DNA from: Plazaster borealis
Lineage: Eukaryota; Echinodermata; Asteroidea; Forcipulatida; Labidiasteridae
Direction of reading: 5' to 3'
Assembly: GCA_021014325.1 (NCBI GenBank)
Contig: JAJGQC010000602.1
Coordinates: 406,270 to 470,269 of the forward strand
DNA: 64,000 nucleotides
Both the position numbers and the translations under genes were made by a program. This document shows, one piece after another, positions 1 to 11,318 of this stretch (positions are counted from its first letter, which is position 1; each line of letters starts with the position of its first letter). A model generated the notes under the pieces. That model was not told the DNA's origin and ran no database searches. It saw nothing but the letters and a program-made list of their open reading frames with translations.

Positions 1-980
1 CACTGACAGCAAATCTCTATGGCTGTCCTTGACGTACCCATCTTTTGCATTCTCGCACGTCCACCTGCCGTGCCTCTTAAACAATCTATCTGGGACACCT
101 GATTGGGCGGCAACTGTGGCCCCGCCTGCTCTTAAGCTGTGTACCCCATACTTGGACACATCCTCCACTAAGGGACGAATGGCATCTAATACAATCTCTC
201 TGACACGGGTGTATGACATTGGTTGGTTAGCTTCTCTAAGCTTGTAACCTCCTCTCACTTTGGACAAGCTGCGGAATAAAAAGGAATCTGGGATTTTGAC
301 CTGTGCTAACAATATATATTTATTGAGTATTTCTACTGGACAATATCTAGAATAAGATTTACTGATGACAACAGACCTTCCTCCATGATATATATCGGTT
401 TTACTAGATGGGATGAACAATTTTAAACCTTGCTGGTTGAATGTGATATGACTCAATCTTATTGACACTAGCTCGTTGAACCTAAGAAAACCTGTATAAG
501 CTAGAAGACACATAGCCACGGTCCTCAGATTTGAAAGGTCTGCTATTGTGATTTCGGAAAACTGTTTTAATTGCATATCTACAATGTCTCTCAGAATAGC
601 TGGGGTAATTGGCTCTTTTTCGCTATGGGCTTTGCAAGTGATCTTTTCAGACCCTCGCTGGTATATTTCACCATAGGCATCTGAGTAGGGTCATTAGACC
701 CAGCCATTCTGTGAGCCCATGATATAGCTGCGACGGCACTGGTTATTGGAGCTGATGAACTACATGTATGACTGAGGTAGACTAAATACAATGAAATGTG
801 GTAGGGATCTGCCTCAATGGGTTTCATATCATATTTTGTTGCCCATGATGCCCATTTATTGAAAGCATACGAATAAGACTTAACTGTAGAGTTTGCTCTA
901 GACTTTAAAATAATGTCCGGTAGCTCCTCGGCAAGTTTCCCCAGCTCCTTGTTTGTGTCTTGTCTCTTTTCAGCCCACAC
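1..980 (-). pseudogene. Tyrosine recombinase of the retrotransposon, frameshifted and partial
   Basis: In the DIRS order this enzyme integrates the circular cDNA. The open frame from 980 gives an N-terminal core-binding region (STVKSYSYAFNKWASWA) and stops at 591. The next frame then continues open to base 1, and one base missing from an A-run near 628-633 explains the shift. The catalytic half shows the first arginine in GFLRFNELVSI, an HSLRAGGAT block that fits H-x-x-R, a following RHGRW block and a putative nucleophile tyrosine in DGYVKDS. All the expected R-H-R-H-Y type positions appear represented. The C-terminus is cut by the window edge. Confidence 0.85.
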
Positions 981-1064
981 GCCGCTGTCGAAGATTATCT
1001 ATAGATAAAAGGATAACCGGAACTTAATTTGTATTAATATTGTGTTGCATACGGATATTCTCCT

Positions 1065-3442
1065 TTACTCTCGTCTAAAGTCTAGCCTCACCGCTAGGAT
1101 CCGACTTCTGACAATATTGTCAATGAATTCCTTATTTCCTCCTCTGCCTGGAATAAATATTCCCCATTCCTTGGGAAGTTCATAAACTTCCACCACTGCT
1201 CTTGCTGGATTATAACCATCTGGGTAGAGCATGGGCCAAAAAGGCGCCGAGTACCAACATGGACATATCAATGTACCGGCAGCTTTTATGTTCTGCATAT
1301 GCTTCAAAACTCTGGGTATCAATGAGATAGGTGGTACCACCCAATTGTTTTCCAAAACCCAATCAACCGTGAATGTATCTATTGCTTCGCAACCCGGATT
1401 CCAATATCTGGAATTGAACCTGGGAGTTTTGTTGTTATAATAACTGGCAAATCTGTCCACAGTGTGAGGACCCCATAATTCATCAAGAAATGAAAAATAT
1501 AATCTGAAACAGCCCAATCATCTTGGTCTAAAATTCTACTGAGATTATCTGCTCTCTCATTCTCTGACCTTGGAACCCATTCCATTTCAATATGTATATT
1601 GTGGACCAAACATGTCTGGCAAATACTCAAGGCAATGTCTTGTAAACCTCTCTTCATACTTCCTCTGGTTGTTATTCTGGAAACAGCCTGGTTATCTGTA
1701 AACCACTTGGTCCTTCGGCAGGACAGCTTTTTTACAAGCGACTTCAGGACTATATCTACCGCCTTAAGCTCTCTCCAAGTAGAGCTCTTTAGGGAATCTA
1801 TTCTATTCCACATACCTTGTACGGTTCCTTCACCTGTATCTACTAAATACCCACCATAACCTGTGGAGCTTGCATCTGAATACACAATTTGTGAGCATTC
1901 TTTGCGTACTCCAATCACACCTACATTCATTTTTCCAACATTACTGTCCCAGAAAATTAACTCGTCTCTTGCCTCTGCTTGAATTGTAATTGGTGCGTCC
2001 CATGTTGACCTGGATTCAATACAAAGATGTAAATATTTGGTCATTAAATTTGCCACGTTACCTATCACCAAATTACACGACATAATCTTTCCAACAAGTT
2101 TTGCGAGAACCCTTGCTGTTGTTGGACCTGGGCTCATGGATTGAATGTCCCTTTTTATGCTCAAAATGCGTCTCTGTGGTACGCAGAACGTACCTGAATC
2201 TAGGTTTATTTCGAATCCTAACCATTCTATTGTTTTGGCTGGTATCCAAACACTTTTTTGAACATTAGGAATGAACCCTGAGCGGAGAATGTCTACTTTC
2301 ACCGCTTCACTAGCTGCCACCGCCTCCGATAAGGTTGATGCAAAACCAAGCCCATCGTCTAAGTATACCACGATTGACTTTCCTTCACCCCTCCACTTCT
2401 TTACCAGTGGTCTTATAAGTTTCGTGAATATATGGGGTGCAGATGAAAGACCGAAGGGGAGTTGTTTAAACCTATAAAACGACTGAATACCTTTATTTTC
2501 CCATGAAAACCCCAAGTATTTGACGTGTTCTTGGCATATGCCAACGTGGTGATATCCTGATTTCAGATCAAATTTAAAGACATAACCACCCTTCTGTAGG
2601 AACATTAATGCAGTACGCATGTCTTCAAACTTTACAGGCATTTTCTCTATATACTCGTTGACCTGCCTCAGGTCTAGAATAAGGCGCTTTTTGCCACTGC
2701 TTTGGACCGAAACTGTCAATGGATTAACAACGAATGGCTTAGACTGTGTTACCTCTATTGTGTCTAGTTTATATAACTCTTGGATGGCTTTGGTTACGAA
2801 AGCTGTATGATTCAAGGCGGATTTATTGTTTTTGCTGAACATTGTTGGGGGTTCTGAAACAAGAGGTATAACATATCCATGTTCGATGACATTCAAAATA
2901 TAATCTGGTGGGGAAATTGACCGCCAAAAGGCAGAATGACTTTTCAATCTACCTCCAACTTTGATACTCGGTATCCCTGCATTTTGTTCATATTCTAAAT
3001 AGTTACCCACAATATCAATTATGAGAGGATCTTTATCTTCACTATACAGAACATTGGTTGACTTAACTTTACTGGCCAGTTGTTGTGGTTGCTGGCTTGT
3101 TGAAGCTGTAGCGTCTTGGGCATGTAGCCTTCCAGTGTGTGAAGCTACCGCACAGAAAGCATGCTCCCCCGCCTTTGCCTCGACTGAAACTGGTGTTGTA
3201 TGCAGAGAACTGTGTTGGGCGACGAAAAGAACTATTGCCAGTAGTCTCCACGTTCTGACTGCTATCCCATTTGAATTTCTTTGGCTGCTGTTGTGTAGCT
3301 GCTGCCGCTTTCTTCTGCTTGATCTTTCTTCCAGCACGGTTCTCTGCTCTGGTGATTTTGTTGTCATCGTTTTCGTCGTCTGCCAACTGATGTGCCTCAT
3401 ATTCGCTGACGGTTGCCCAGCCATAAGAACTTGAGTCTGCAA
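1065..3442 (-). pseudogene. Reverse transcriptase-RNase H (pol) of the retrotransposon
   Basis: The 687-residue frame from 3442 begins out of frame over gag, so real pol sequence probably starts around residue 110. RT blocks lie at about residues 210-420: LILDLRQVNEYI, FKFDLKSGYHH, LPFGLSSAPHIFTK and the catalytic YLDD at 360-363. RNase H follows, with D523 (YSDASS), E558 (WRELKAV), D583 (FTDNQAV) and D632 (ERADNLSR). Near 1,490 the frame slips. The downstream part, LWGPHTVDRFAS onward, lies in a second frame ending at 1065. The switch would need a net one-base gain, or a -1 slip, and I see no clear slippery heptamer, so mutation is more likely than programmed frameshifting. Confidence 0.9.
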
Positions 3443-3596
3443 GACGTATCAGCTTTTGACGCTTGTCGATGGTTTCGGATGCCTTCTTTAAGCTGTCCTT
3501 TAATTCTAGTTGCGCCGCTTCGGTGCAGTCTTCTGCTTTCTCCAATGCGGATTGTATGAGGTCTCTTACTTCCCTAAGAAAAGGATTTACAAACAA
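3069..3596 (-). pseudogene. Gag-like protein, C-terminal part with CCHC zinc knuckle
   Basis: This 175-residue frame has an acidic, helical N-terminal half (KRQKLIRLADSSSYGWATV), a basic middle and a CCHC zinc knuckle, CFLCGSFTHWKATC, which fits C-x2-C-x4-H-x4-C. Zinc knuckles bind nucleic acid in retroelement Gag proteins. The frame overlaps the start of pol by about 370 bases in another register, as is usual for these elements. It has no convincing start codon: the first codon is TTG, preceded by TTACAG that could be a splice acceptor. Its N-terminal part is probably the separate frame at 3,983-4,231. Confidence 0.78.
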
Positions 3597-3626
3597 GCTG
3601 TAAGCAGTTTGTTGTTGTTGTTGTTG

Positions 3627-3812
3627 TTTTTTAAGTAGCTGTATACTCTGTGCCGAACCAACGTGAAGTGACCTTAGCTACGCCACACCCTAACACAATG
3701 CCTCGCATTCCACAGCACGCCCTCAACCTTAATGGGTGCCCATGCACCGTGAAGAAAACCAATATGTCCTAATTCACACATGGTTGTTCAACCGAACATA
3801 TTTGAATTTCTT
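3627..3812 (-). repeat. Second copy of the retrotransposon leader repeat, inside gag
   Basis: This 186-bp block matches 4,282-4,468 in the same orientation, with a single one-base length difference (CCCTAACAC versus CCCTAAACAC). It separates the two halves of gag and is followed on its right by about 170 bp unrelated to the second copy. It could be a terminal repeat from a second insertion, or a local duplication. Confidence 0.9.
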
Positions 3813-3982
3813 CCCTAAGGACACCATTAATAAATAACAGACATACACAATGCTTGGGTTTGTGTTGGTGTATTTGTGGCACAATTGGCTACCTGTCTAA
3901 AACCAGGCGCCCTCTGAAGGTTAAAGAGGCCGGAGGAATTTACCGGTGCTGTTGTAATGAGAAATTATTTAACACAAAAATA

Positions 3983-4231
3983 TCAGTAATAATTTTTTAA
4001 AAACTTAGCTGTCACTTGCAGGTTGAAGTCGAACTGTCGTTTGTTCCCTTCTCTCCGCCACTTGGTATTTTTGGAGTCCTTCAGCTTCTGAGTTAAGGAT
4101 GATGTGGTCTTGGAATGAAGTTCCAAGACCTCCGCTTTTGTGTTACTCAATTTTTGTTCGAAAGCGTATGAAAACTCCGCTAACATAGCCTTGATGTCGT
4201 CCTTGGTTGCCGGTTGTTCGTCACCCGGCAT
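3983..4231 (-). pseudogene. Gag-like protein, N-terminal part
   Basis: This 82-residue frame starts with a good ATG (MPGDEQPATKDDIKAML) and continues as a charged helical segment. It ends with KRQFDFNLQV followed by AT-rich codons that look like non-coding read-through. It lies about 50 bases downstream of the leader repeat, where a Gag start is expected. The continuation lies beyond an interruption of about 390 bases, in the frame at 3,069-3,596. Either the interruption is an insertion or it is spliced out. Confidence 0.65.
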
Positions 4232-4281
4232 GATGTTAATTTCAGTAAGACGTCTAACGCAACGGTGTAAGAATTAGGAGA

Positions 4282-4468
4282 TTTTTTAAGTAGCTGTATA
4301 CTCTGTGCCGAACCAACGTGAAGTGACCTTAGCTACGCCACACCCTAAACACAATGCCTCGCATTCCACAGCACGCCCTCAACCTTAATGGGTGCCCATG
4401 CACCGTGAAGAAAACCAATATGTCCTAATTCACACATGGTTGTTCAACCGAACATATTTGAATTTCTT
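4282..4468 (-). repeat. Leader/terminal repeat at the 5' end of the retrotransposon
   Basis: This 187-bp block lies just upstream of the gag start on the minus strand. It is almost identical to 3,627-3,812. Its position fits the A1 part of a split direct repeat, as in Ngaro elements, but the matching 3' copy is outside the window. Confidence 0.7.
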
Positions 4469-4585
4469 TACCATTGGCGACTTTAGTCGCCCAAGCTTAC
4501 ACACAAAAAAGCACTCGGGCCTGAGCACAAAGGCCATTTGTAATAAAACTGTAGTTTTGTCCATGTTCACCCTCCATACCCAAGC

Positions 4586-4690
4586 TTACCATCATTGGAA
4601 AGAGAAAGATCGGATCTTTCCAATGATGGTAAAATAAAATAAGGCTGCTATTAATAATAGCGCTATTAATAATAGCAGCCTTATTTTATT
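4586..4690. repeat. Two adjacent hairpins, one a perfect 58-bp palindrome
   Basis: Bases 4,586-4,602 and 4,616-4,632 form a perfect 17-bp inverted repeat with a 13-base loop. Immediately next, 4,633-4,690 is a perfect 58-bp palindrome without spacer, centred at 4,661/4,662 on AATAGC-GCTATT. A spacerless palindrome of this length can extrude as a cruciform and is normally unstable. Confidence 0.97.
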
Positions 4691-4849
4691 AAGAAAGACA
4701 AAGAACTATGACATTTATTGACCGATCTCAATTATTTTTGGATTATATGACGGGGAATTCAATAAGTAAGAACTTTTGTAATACTTATTTTGCCCAAAAA
4801 CAAATCGGTAACAAAAGAGTTAAGGGGATGCGACTTGGTAAATTTTAAA

Positions 4850-4950
4850 ATAATTTTTGGTTGAACAACAAAAAAATTACTAGAGCGGGACTCGATCTTG
4901 CAACCTCCAGATTTACTTGCCCTCGCCCTATCAACTGAGCTATCTAGCCC
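4850..4950 (-). repeat. tRNA-derived SINE copy
   Basis: On the minus strand the head reads GGGCTAGATAGCTCAGTTGA, a Pol III A-box-like segment. A B-box-like segment, GATCGAGTCCC, follows, then a tail TTTGTTGTTCAACC. The same head and tail occur on the plus strand at 22,994-23,089. The tRNA secondary structure is degenerate and the tail is foreign, so this is a SINE, not a working tRNA gene. Confidence 0.75.
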
Positions 4951-5502
4951 TATGTTGGTGGTCTACCGATTTTTATTTTTTTATAGTCTTCCCTTAATTG
5001 CTTAATGTTTAGTAGTTTTGGACTTGAAAAGGTTAACCAGTTTGCTTCGGGATTAGAAATCCTTTTCCCGTTACCTGTGTGCGGGATTATTTTTAGTCAC
5101 GAAGCACTTTTTCCCTTGCCATTAATAATTTGTTTTGTCAATGAAACTTTGTTTGGACACCCGTTTAAAGACGTTTTCTTATTGACCTTTGCAGATTTTA
5201 ATGGCTAGTATTTTTGTTAAGGTCGTGTTTCCGATCAGATAGTTTGAAAACTGTTATGTAACGGCCAATCATCAACCTGGAGAAAGATGAAAGGCCTCAT
5301 GACAATGTATAATCCATCTTTACAAAATCAAATCACAAAAAAACAAATTAATTACCAGTTCTGTAACAGTCCTTTAATTGCAGTATTTTTTTTTAACATG
5401 TAAATATTGTTTTAAATTATGTATGTTTATTTTGTTGACACATATTCAACTAGATTACTGCATTGTAAATTTTCTTGAATAGTAGTATCGTTATTGTTTC
5501 TG

Positions 5503-5845
5503 TTAAAGGTATTGTACACTTTTGGTAACAGCTCAAAATCAGTGTCCACATTTTATGTGATTCAACATATGCATGAACAAACAAACCTGTGAAAGTTTGA
5601 GCTCAATTGGTCATCGAGATCACGAGAAAATAGTGAAAAGAGACCTTATGTTTTTTCTGTTTTTTCAAAATATCGCGCGTGATAAAAACTATTGTTTTAC
5701 TCATTTCTCAGAAACGATAACATTTTAGGCAGAAATATTTTGAGGAACCCTTTCAACCATTACTTACTTTAAATCATGTAAGTTGTGTGTGAATCTGTGA
5801 ACATTTGTGTTTTTCGATCTTACCAATAGTGTACAGGGCCTTTAA
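5503..5845. mobile_element. MITE with TTAAAGG termini (variant 1)
   Basis: Starts TTAAAGGTATTGTACACTTT and ends GTGTACAGGGCCTTTAA, giving imperfect terminal inverted repeats. The interior shares CAACATATGCATGAA and CTCAATTGGTCATCGA with the family at 9,926 and elsewhere, so it is a diverged relative. It has no coding capacity. Confidence 0.75.
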
Positions 5846-6198
5846 AGGAACGTTACAATTAAAAATTTCTTTAAGGTCACAGATTTACATAAAACTTACA
5901 CTCTTAATGATGATGATGATAGTAGAAAACATCCCTAGAAATATTTCTGTCTGAAATGCCATAGTTGATGAGAAATAAATAAAACTAATTTCCGATTGGA
6001 GTTTATCGCTCATGAGCGTTTTATTCATGCATTGTATAACACATGCAAATGTGTAATCGGTTTTCACTATTTTCTCGTGACCCAGATGGCCGATCGATCT
6101 CAAACTTCTACAGGTTTGTCAATTTATGTATATGGTGGATTATATAAAGTGCTTACACTGTTTCGTTAGCAAAAATCAATTCTGTAATGTTCCTTTAA
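5841..6198. mobile_element. MITE with TTAAAGGAACGTTACA termini
   Basis: Starts TTTAAAGGAACGTTACAATT and ends CTGTAATGTTCCTTTAA. It abuts the preceding MITE and shares the TTTAA junction. Its interior contains a minus-oriented version of the GGTCATCGA-type segment. Non-coding. Confidence 0.6.
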
Positions 6199-6324
6199 CT
6201 CAGTTGTGAATGTATTGGTTACCCCAAATTAATAATATCTCTGTGCAATGTAAATATTGATTTCAGGAAGTTTGAATCTCCCTGGTTTATAAACAAAAAG
6301 AATCAATGCAAATTCTTCTCATTC

Positions 6325-6645
6325 TGTTTGTTTTTGTTTTGTTTTTGTTTTGTTGTTGTTTTTTGAGGCAAAAATGAAAACGTGGGTCGATCTTTTAGAG
6401 CAAGACTGGTTCCAAGCCAACCCAACTTTAGAACTCCATACTGGGACTGAGATTGGGACAGTGAAAGGGTTAACCAGACGTTTTCGGTGGTTTGTTTGTT
6501 TGTTGTTGTTTTTTTGGTTTTTGTTTTTTGGGTTGTTGTTGTTTTTGGGGTTTGTTTGTTTGTTTGTTTTTTTTTGGTTTTTTGTGTGTTTTTGGGGTTT
6601 TGTTTTGTTTTGTTTTTTTTTTGGGGGGGGGGGCTATTTAACGTA
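6325..6645. repeat. T/G-rich low-complexity tracts
   Basis: Runs of TTTG and TTTTTG flank a short unique stretch (6,365-6,480) and end in a G-run at 6,622-6,633. The open frames here are all Phe/Leu/Val or Lys/Thr/Gln homopolymer-like and are not genes. Confidence 0.9.
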
Positions 6646-6708
6646 TTGAACCATTCATTTATGTACTTTTTCAATCTCATTGGGGGGAGCAAGGCACTAC
6701 CTACTTTT

Positions 6709-7718
6709 GTTTGACCAGTTCGGGATTACTTCAACTTTGCAATAACCACACAATTAAATTACTTCTAACATGACCAATTTTTTTTAATACATGTGAAGAA
6801 TAACATCCATTAAACCAACAAACCCAAAATAAGGCGCCAAAAATCATCGGGGAAAAAATTATGGCAATTTTTCTAAAGTTTTTTTTCGATAATTATCATT
6901 ATTGTTTTTTATTGTTGGTTGAAAATGCTTTAAAAACTTCTTACCTTTCAGTTTTGAACGCCAGCAGGGCGAATAACATTTAGGTAAAATTGCTAAGAAT
7001 GTGTAAGAAAAACTTCACGCAAATACCGAGTAGTCGTCTTGTTTTTTTGAGGAGATAAAATTACAAAAATCGTTGTTTTGGGGGGCAGTACCCATGACCA
7101 GTTCAGGATCACTTAACATCTTACTGCTTCATCTTACTGCTTCTACTGCTGTAGAAAGTTTAGTATGGGCCTTTTGCTTTTAATACATTACTTCAACAAA
7201 TGCTTGTAGGAATATTGTTTTTTTGTGAGAAAATGAAACTTGAAGGAGGGAGTTGCGACTGTAAGAATAGATATTCGGGTCAATGGTGCTTTTGTATGCG
7301 CCTTTCACTTTTTCATTTGCCTGCACTGTTGTTTTGTGTTTTTGTCGCCGGGTTTCTGCGCTGCTGTTGAAAACACTTGCACGACATTCGCTGGAGAAAG
7401 GAAGTCCACGTCATGCCAACATACTTTTCTGAAGTTTGTGTCCTTGCAATTGGGAGACAGTTTTATGAATGGGAGTATGGGTTTGCAATTAGCGGGCACA
7501 CTGGTGATTTAGAATAGAATCAACTGATCCAGAACTGGTCAAACGGGTGACGATAATTTTCTCGAAGCCTCATCAAAAGTATTGTTTTTAAATTGTCAAT
7601 GAATACATGGTGAGTTTTATGACACGTTTAGGTCAACTGATCAACTTTTTTGTTTAAGATGTCAAAGAGATTGCAACAAAAACAGCATGAATAAAAAGTG
7701 ATCCAGAACTGGTCAAAC
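6709..7718. mobile_element. Non-autonomous DNA element with ~22-bp inverted ends
   Basis: The left end GTTTGACCAGTTCGGGAT and right end ATCCAGAACTGGTCAAAC are inverted repeats. Each end has a second internal copy of the motif in matching orientation: TGACCAGTTCAGGATCACTT at 7,095 and TGATCCAGAACTGGTCAAAC at 7,525. Subterminal duplication of the end motif is typical of transposase-binding ends. No transposase frame is present inside. Confidence 0.7.
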
Positions 7719-9679
7719 GACTGTGTCACGTACGCAACAAACTCTGGACAAAAAAAGTGCAAACTATACTCAATATTTGCAAAACAATTTTCTTCACGAC
7801 AACTTCAGTGTACAATGTACTTAAATAAAAGTTACGTATTACAGTACACACAACAACTTACAGTTCACAGACATGAGAACGCCAACTTATAAGATGGTCG
7901 CCATGACTTTACTCTGAAACAACAGCTTTTCCTAGTTCTTTGTCGATTCAGAATTGGGTTTCATTTATAGGACATTGCTTTTAGGACTCATATAAAGCCA
8001 CTGTCACAACCCCGAGTCCCCTGCACGCTCACGCGCCATGCGTCCTCGCCTTGCTACTCAACAACCATACAAAATGAACCTTAAAACCTTTGTTTTGTAA
8101 CCAGGAAAATATACTTAAATTTATTTACACTATGTACATCCAAACAAGGAAACAGTACTTATGAATCACAGTTGGAATTAAATAATCGATTGCGTTTCCA
8201 CTAACTTACGAAATTAATTACGAGATACAAGATCGAATAATCCTTTACTTACTAATTCCCATCACCATTAACAATCTTCACCCAAGGGCTGCACGATACC
8301 GGCTTGGTTTATCTTCCCCATCGTCACTCTGGCTTGGCTGACGAGACCCGGTGTCTTGACCCCAGTCCTACGTCTCACTTCACGGTACACTATCTCAGCA
8401 TTGGTTGCCTTCCTTCCGGCCACTAATAGGACTCGCAAGTCCGTACCAAGAAGCCCTTGAAATGTTACATTAAAACACTCATAACTAAATCTTATTGGCA
8501 ACAGCTCTATTAGGTCACCCTACTTCCAGGTTACATTTTACACGATTTACGCGCTTTTAAATAACTCAAAAATTCACGTGACATCTTCTGAACACTCTAC
8601 AATTATTCTCCTGCAGTGGGCTTAATCAATATCTCATATCAAAATCAATATCTCATATCAAAATCAATATCTTCACTATTTCGTCAACTTCTTAAACGTG
8701 GGTTTCGGCACAATTCTCTTTAAGCCTCAAAACAATTCAAAGTTACTTTAAACACTTATAATTAGTTAACTTACAGTTAATTCTGGCTTCTATGTGTATC
8801 ACAGTATCGACCCCGGGGCTCTCCAGGGGCTCTCCACCCGGCTTACTCCTCACTACACAGCTACCGTCTGATTTTGGCTATCGCCAACTCCGTGTCTTCC
8901 GACAAACTCTGCTCCCAAAACTCAGCTCCAACTCAGATCATTTAGATCGAATTTTGATTATAGAGCTAACGCTCTCAACCCTCTTTCGTTGGGTCGCTCT
9001 CTGCGTTCAACTGCCCCTCCGATATTTCCATCGGTAGCCAAAATCTTTCTTCTCCAGAACTATTGATAACTAAATTCTAATGAACATATATAAAACAAAT
9101 TCCAAGCGCAACCGGATTGGAGAATGACGCCCGTCATTGTTGAATATTTAACATAACTTATTTCTACTTGATACACATTCCAACTTAGGGAGTGCCAACT
9201 TTGCTGAATGACGTCATGAATAAGAATATAAATACAAAAATATCGCCCTCTTGTGACAGCCACGGACATTTGGGACTATTTTGTTTTAGTATTTTATATA
9301 GCTGGATTCAATTCATGTACGCAAAACTTTGTTTCTTGTCCTTTTGGCCCCACTTAGAGATTTTCTTGTCAGCAAAATGATAAAATCTTGGGGTGGGGGG
9401 TATGACCCTATGGGCCAAATCTTCCACGAAAAGTGGAGAGGTAAGATCTCCCATCACCCCCCCCCCCCGGCATTTGCGCCCATACTCGAAACATAATCAC
9501 AGGATGACAATGCACCAATGGTGTATCTTGTTCTTACATGCAAAAGCTTCCCAGGATGTGGGCCTCAGATGCTTCGGTGGGCTCGGACCCCATGTTTCAA
9601 GATACATGACTTTCACCTGTTATTTAAGTATCAGCCCATCCCCTTTTTGCTTTACCATACCTCGGATCGGCCTTGACAA
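7719..9679. other. No supportable gene
   Basis: No credible gene or splice-bounded exon was recognised. Small features are a threefold ATCTCATATCAAAATCAAT repeat near 8,632-8,675 and C-runs near 9,458. Short open frames lack any family resemblance. Confidence 0.5.
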
Positions 9680-9816
9680 TAGACCGTGCAAGTCTCGCGC
9701 ATATTCGAACATTTTTGGACCACTTTGGTCCCACGTACGATAACGCGTGAAGGAAACAAACTCACGCGCTATAACGGGTCCCGATGTTCGAATACGCACG
9801 AGACTTGCACAGTCTA
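9680..9816. mobile_element. Short MITE with TA ends
   Basis: The left end TAGACCGTGCAAGTCTCGCG and right end GAGACTTGCACAGTCTA are inverted copies that pair over about 35 bases, including ATTCGAACAT. The ends read TA, compatible with a Tc1/mariner-type target. The element is 137 bp and non-coding. Confidence 0.75.
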
Positions 9817-9925
9817 TAAACTCCCAAATTGATGAGCATATATACCGTATACGTATTCCACACTTGTAACGTACATTTCATAAGTTGCATCTCTAACTTT
9901 TGCTTGTGCCAAAAATTCCCGTGAG

Positions 9926-10290
9926 TTAAAGGCATCGTACACGTTTGGAAATTGTCAAAGACCAGTGTTCTTGGTGTATCCCAACATGCATAAAATAACA
10001 AGCCTGTGAAAATTTGGGCTCAATTGGTCATCGAAGTTGCAAGAAAATGATGAAAGGCACCCTTGTTGTAAAAATTTGTGTGCTTTCAGATAGAATAATA
10101 AAAACTTCTTGCAAGAAGTTTTTATTATTTTAGTGAGAAATTACCTCTTTCTCAAAAACTACGTTACTTCAGAGGGAGTCGTTTCTCACAGTGTTTTATA
10201 CTATCAACAGCTCTCTGTTGCTCGTTACCAAGTCAGTTTTTATGCTAATATATATTTTGAGTAATTACCAAACGTGTACGATGCCTTTAA
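9926..10290 (+). mobile_element. Family-A MITE (TTAAAGGCATCGTACACG)
   Basis: Terminal inverted repeats read TTAAAGGCATCGTACACGTT and GTGTACGATGCCTTTAA. The interior contains a near-perfect palindrome, AAAAACTTCTTGCAAGAAGT, around 10,100-10,133. Other copies lie at 14,563, 16,245 (inverted) and 44,917, and a diverged partial one at 37,029. The ends carry TTAA. No coding capacity. Confidence 0.9.
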
Positions 10291-11018
10291 CAGTTAATGC
10301 AGTGACCTTGATTAGAAGATGTTAAATAGTGCCCTAGCAACCAATCAAGTGCAGTAAATGTCCAGATAGTGCCCCTTTTTGAGATGGAAATAATAACAAA
10401 AGCATACTAAACAAAAACATTAGCCTATCAACCTCACTGCAGGGATAAATTATAGTTTGTTCGTAAAAATTAAGAAGAAAAATCATCTCCAATGATTTGT
10501 CAACCGTTTCATGATTTTTATAATTAAATGTATTACAAATCTTAATGATAATTGTGACTTCAATTGCTAGACTCTTATACATGATAGGCCTACTTTACAA
10601 AGTTATCCGCCAGAATGGGACCAGTAAAATGCTGACTCATTGTTGATGATGAATTCATAGGTTTTGCCATTTTAATTTAACAACCTGAATAGTAAACACA
10701 ATTTCTTTATGGTGGGTTCAATTTCCGACCAGAAGCCGACGAAAACTACCAACAAATTAATGTAAAAATAACAAGTAAATAGCGCCCTCATTTGAGAAGT
10801 TACAGAATTAGTATGGTACCTTAACTAATATTATTACCTAGAAATTAGAATTAAGAAACGAGCACGAAACAGCAAGTACGAATAGGGACTAGACTGCTGC
10901 TTGAAAATTGACTTCTGCAACTAAAATTGTTGCTGCTGTGCTGTGTTGTTGTTGTGTTGTTATTGGGAGTGTCATCATCGGAATTCACATCAAATCACAG
11001 CAAACAGCCAGCCGGAGA

Positions 11019-11055
11019 ATGAGTGCAGATTTCAGGCAGACAGCAGGCATTTTGA
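11019..11055 (+). CDS. Possible first coding exon (very short)
   Basis: An ATG at 11,019 opens MSADFRQTAGIL and is followed at 11,056 by GTAAGTTTTG, a strong splice-donor sequence. The upstream 100 bases are GT-rich with CAGCAAACAGCCAGCC before the ATG and could be a 5' leader. No downstream partner exon is recognised, so this is a weak call based on the donor and start context alone. Confidence 0.22.
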
Positions 11056-11318
11056 GTAAGTTTTGTTTGAATGAACGCTAAAGAGAAAAACAAGACACAT
11101 AATCACGATGATGAAGAGAAGTCTTCTTGTTCTTAAATTTCCACACAGGAGCTACAGTCAGCAGTCAGTGCCACTGCACTGTTGACACTCCCACAGTGCT
11201 ACTCCTCCTACTCTAGTCCTACTGTCCTAGTGCTAGTGTGCTGGTGTGGCAGGAGATTCTGTCCCACGGAGATTCTGCCCCCATACGGCGAATTGTGTAC
11301 AGATTTACAGATTTAGCC

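Larger units (their letters stand above)
1..4468 (-). mobile_element. Ngaro/DIRS-type tyrosine-recombinase retrotransposon, 3'-truncated by window edge
   Basis: Reading leftwards on the minus strand, the order is a leader repeat, a gag-like protein with a zinc knuckle, reverse transcriptase plus RNase H, and a tyrosine recombinase running off the window at base 1. Recombinase instead of a DDE integrase is the hallmark of the DIRS order. No methyltransferase segment is seen between RNase H and recombinase, which favours Ngaro-like over DIRS1-like; this is an inference. Single-base frame breaks in pol (about 1,490) and in the recombinase (about 630), plus an interruption in gag, suggest this copy is inactive. 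The 3' terminal repeats that would settle the family lie outside the window. Confidence 0.88.

Noticed and set aside
1379..1517. Programmed -1 frameshift between the RNase H end and the downstream pol frame
   Set aside because: No classical X-XXY-YYZ heptamer is in the right register, and the other frame breaks in the element favour simple mutation.
4850..4950. Functional tRNA gene
   Set aside because: A- and B-box-like segments exist, but the arms do not pair well and the downstream tail is shared with 22,994-23,089, so it is a SINE.
6303..6714. Lys/Thr/Gln-rich and Phe-rich frames
   Set aside because: They are low-complexity products of TTTG runs.
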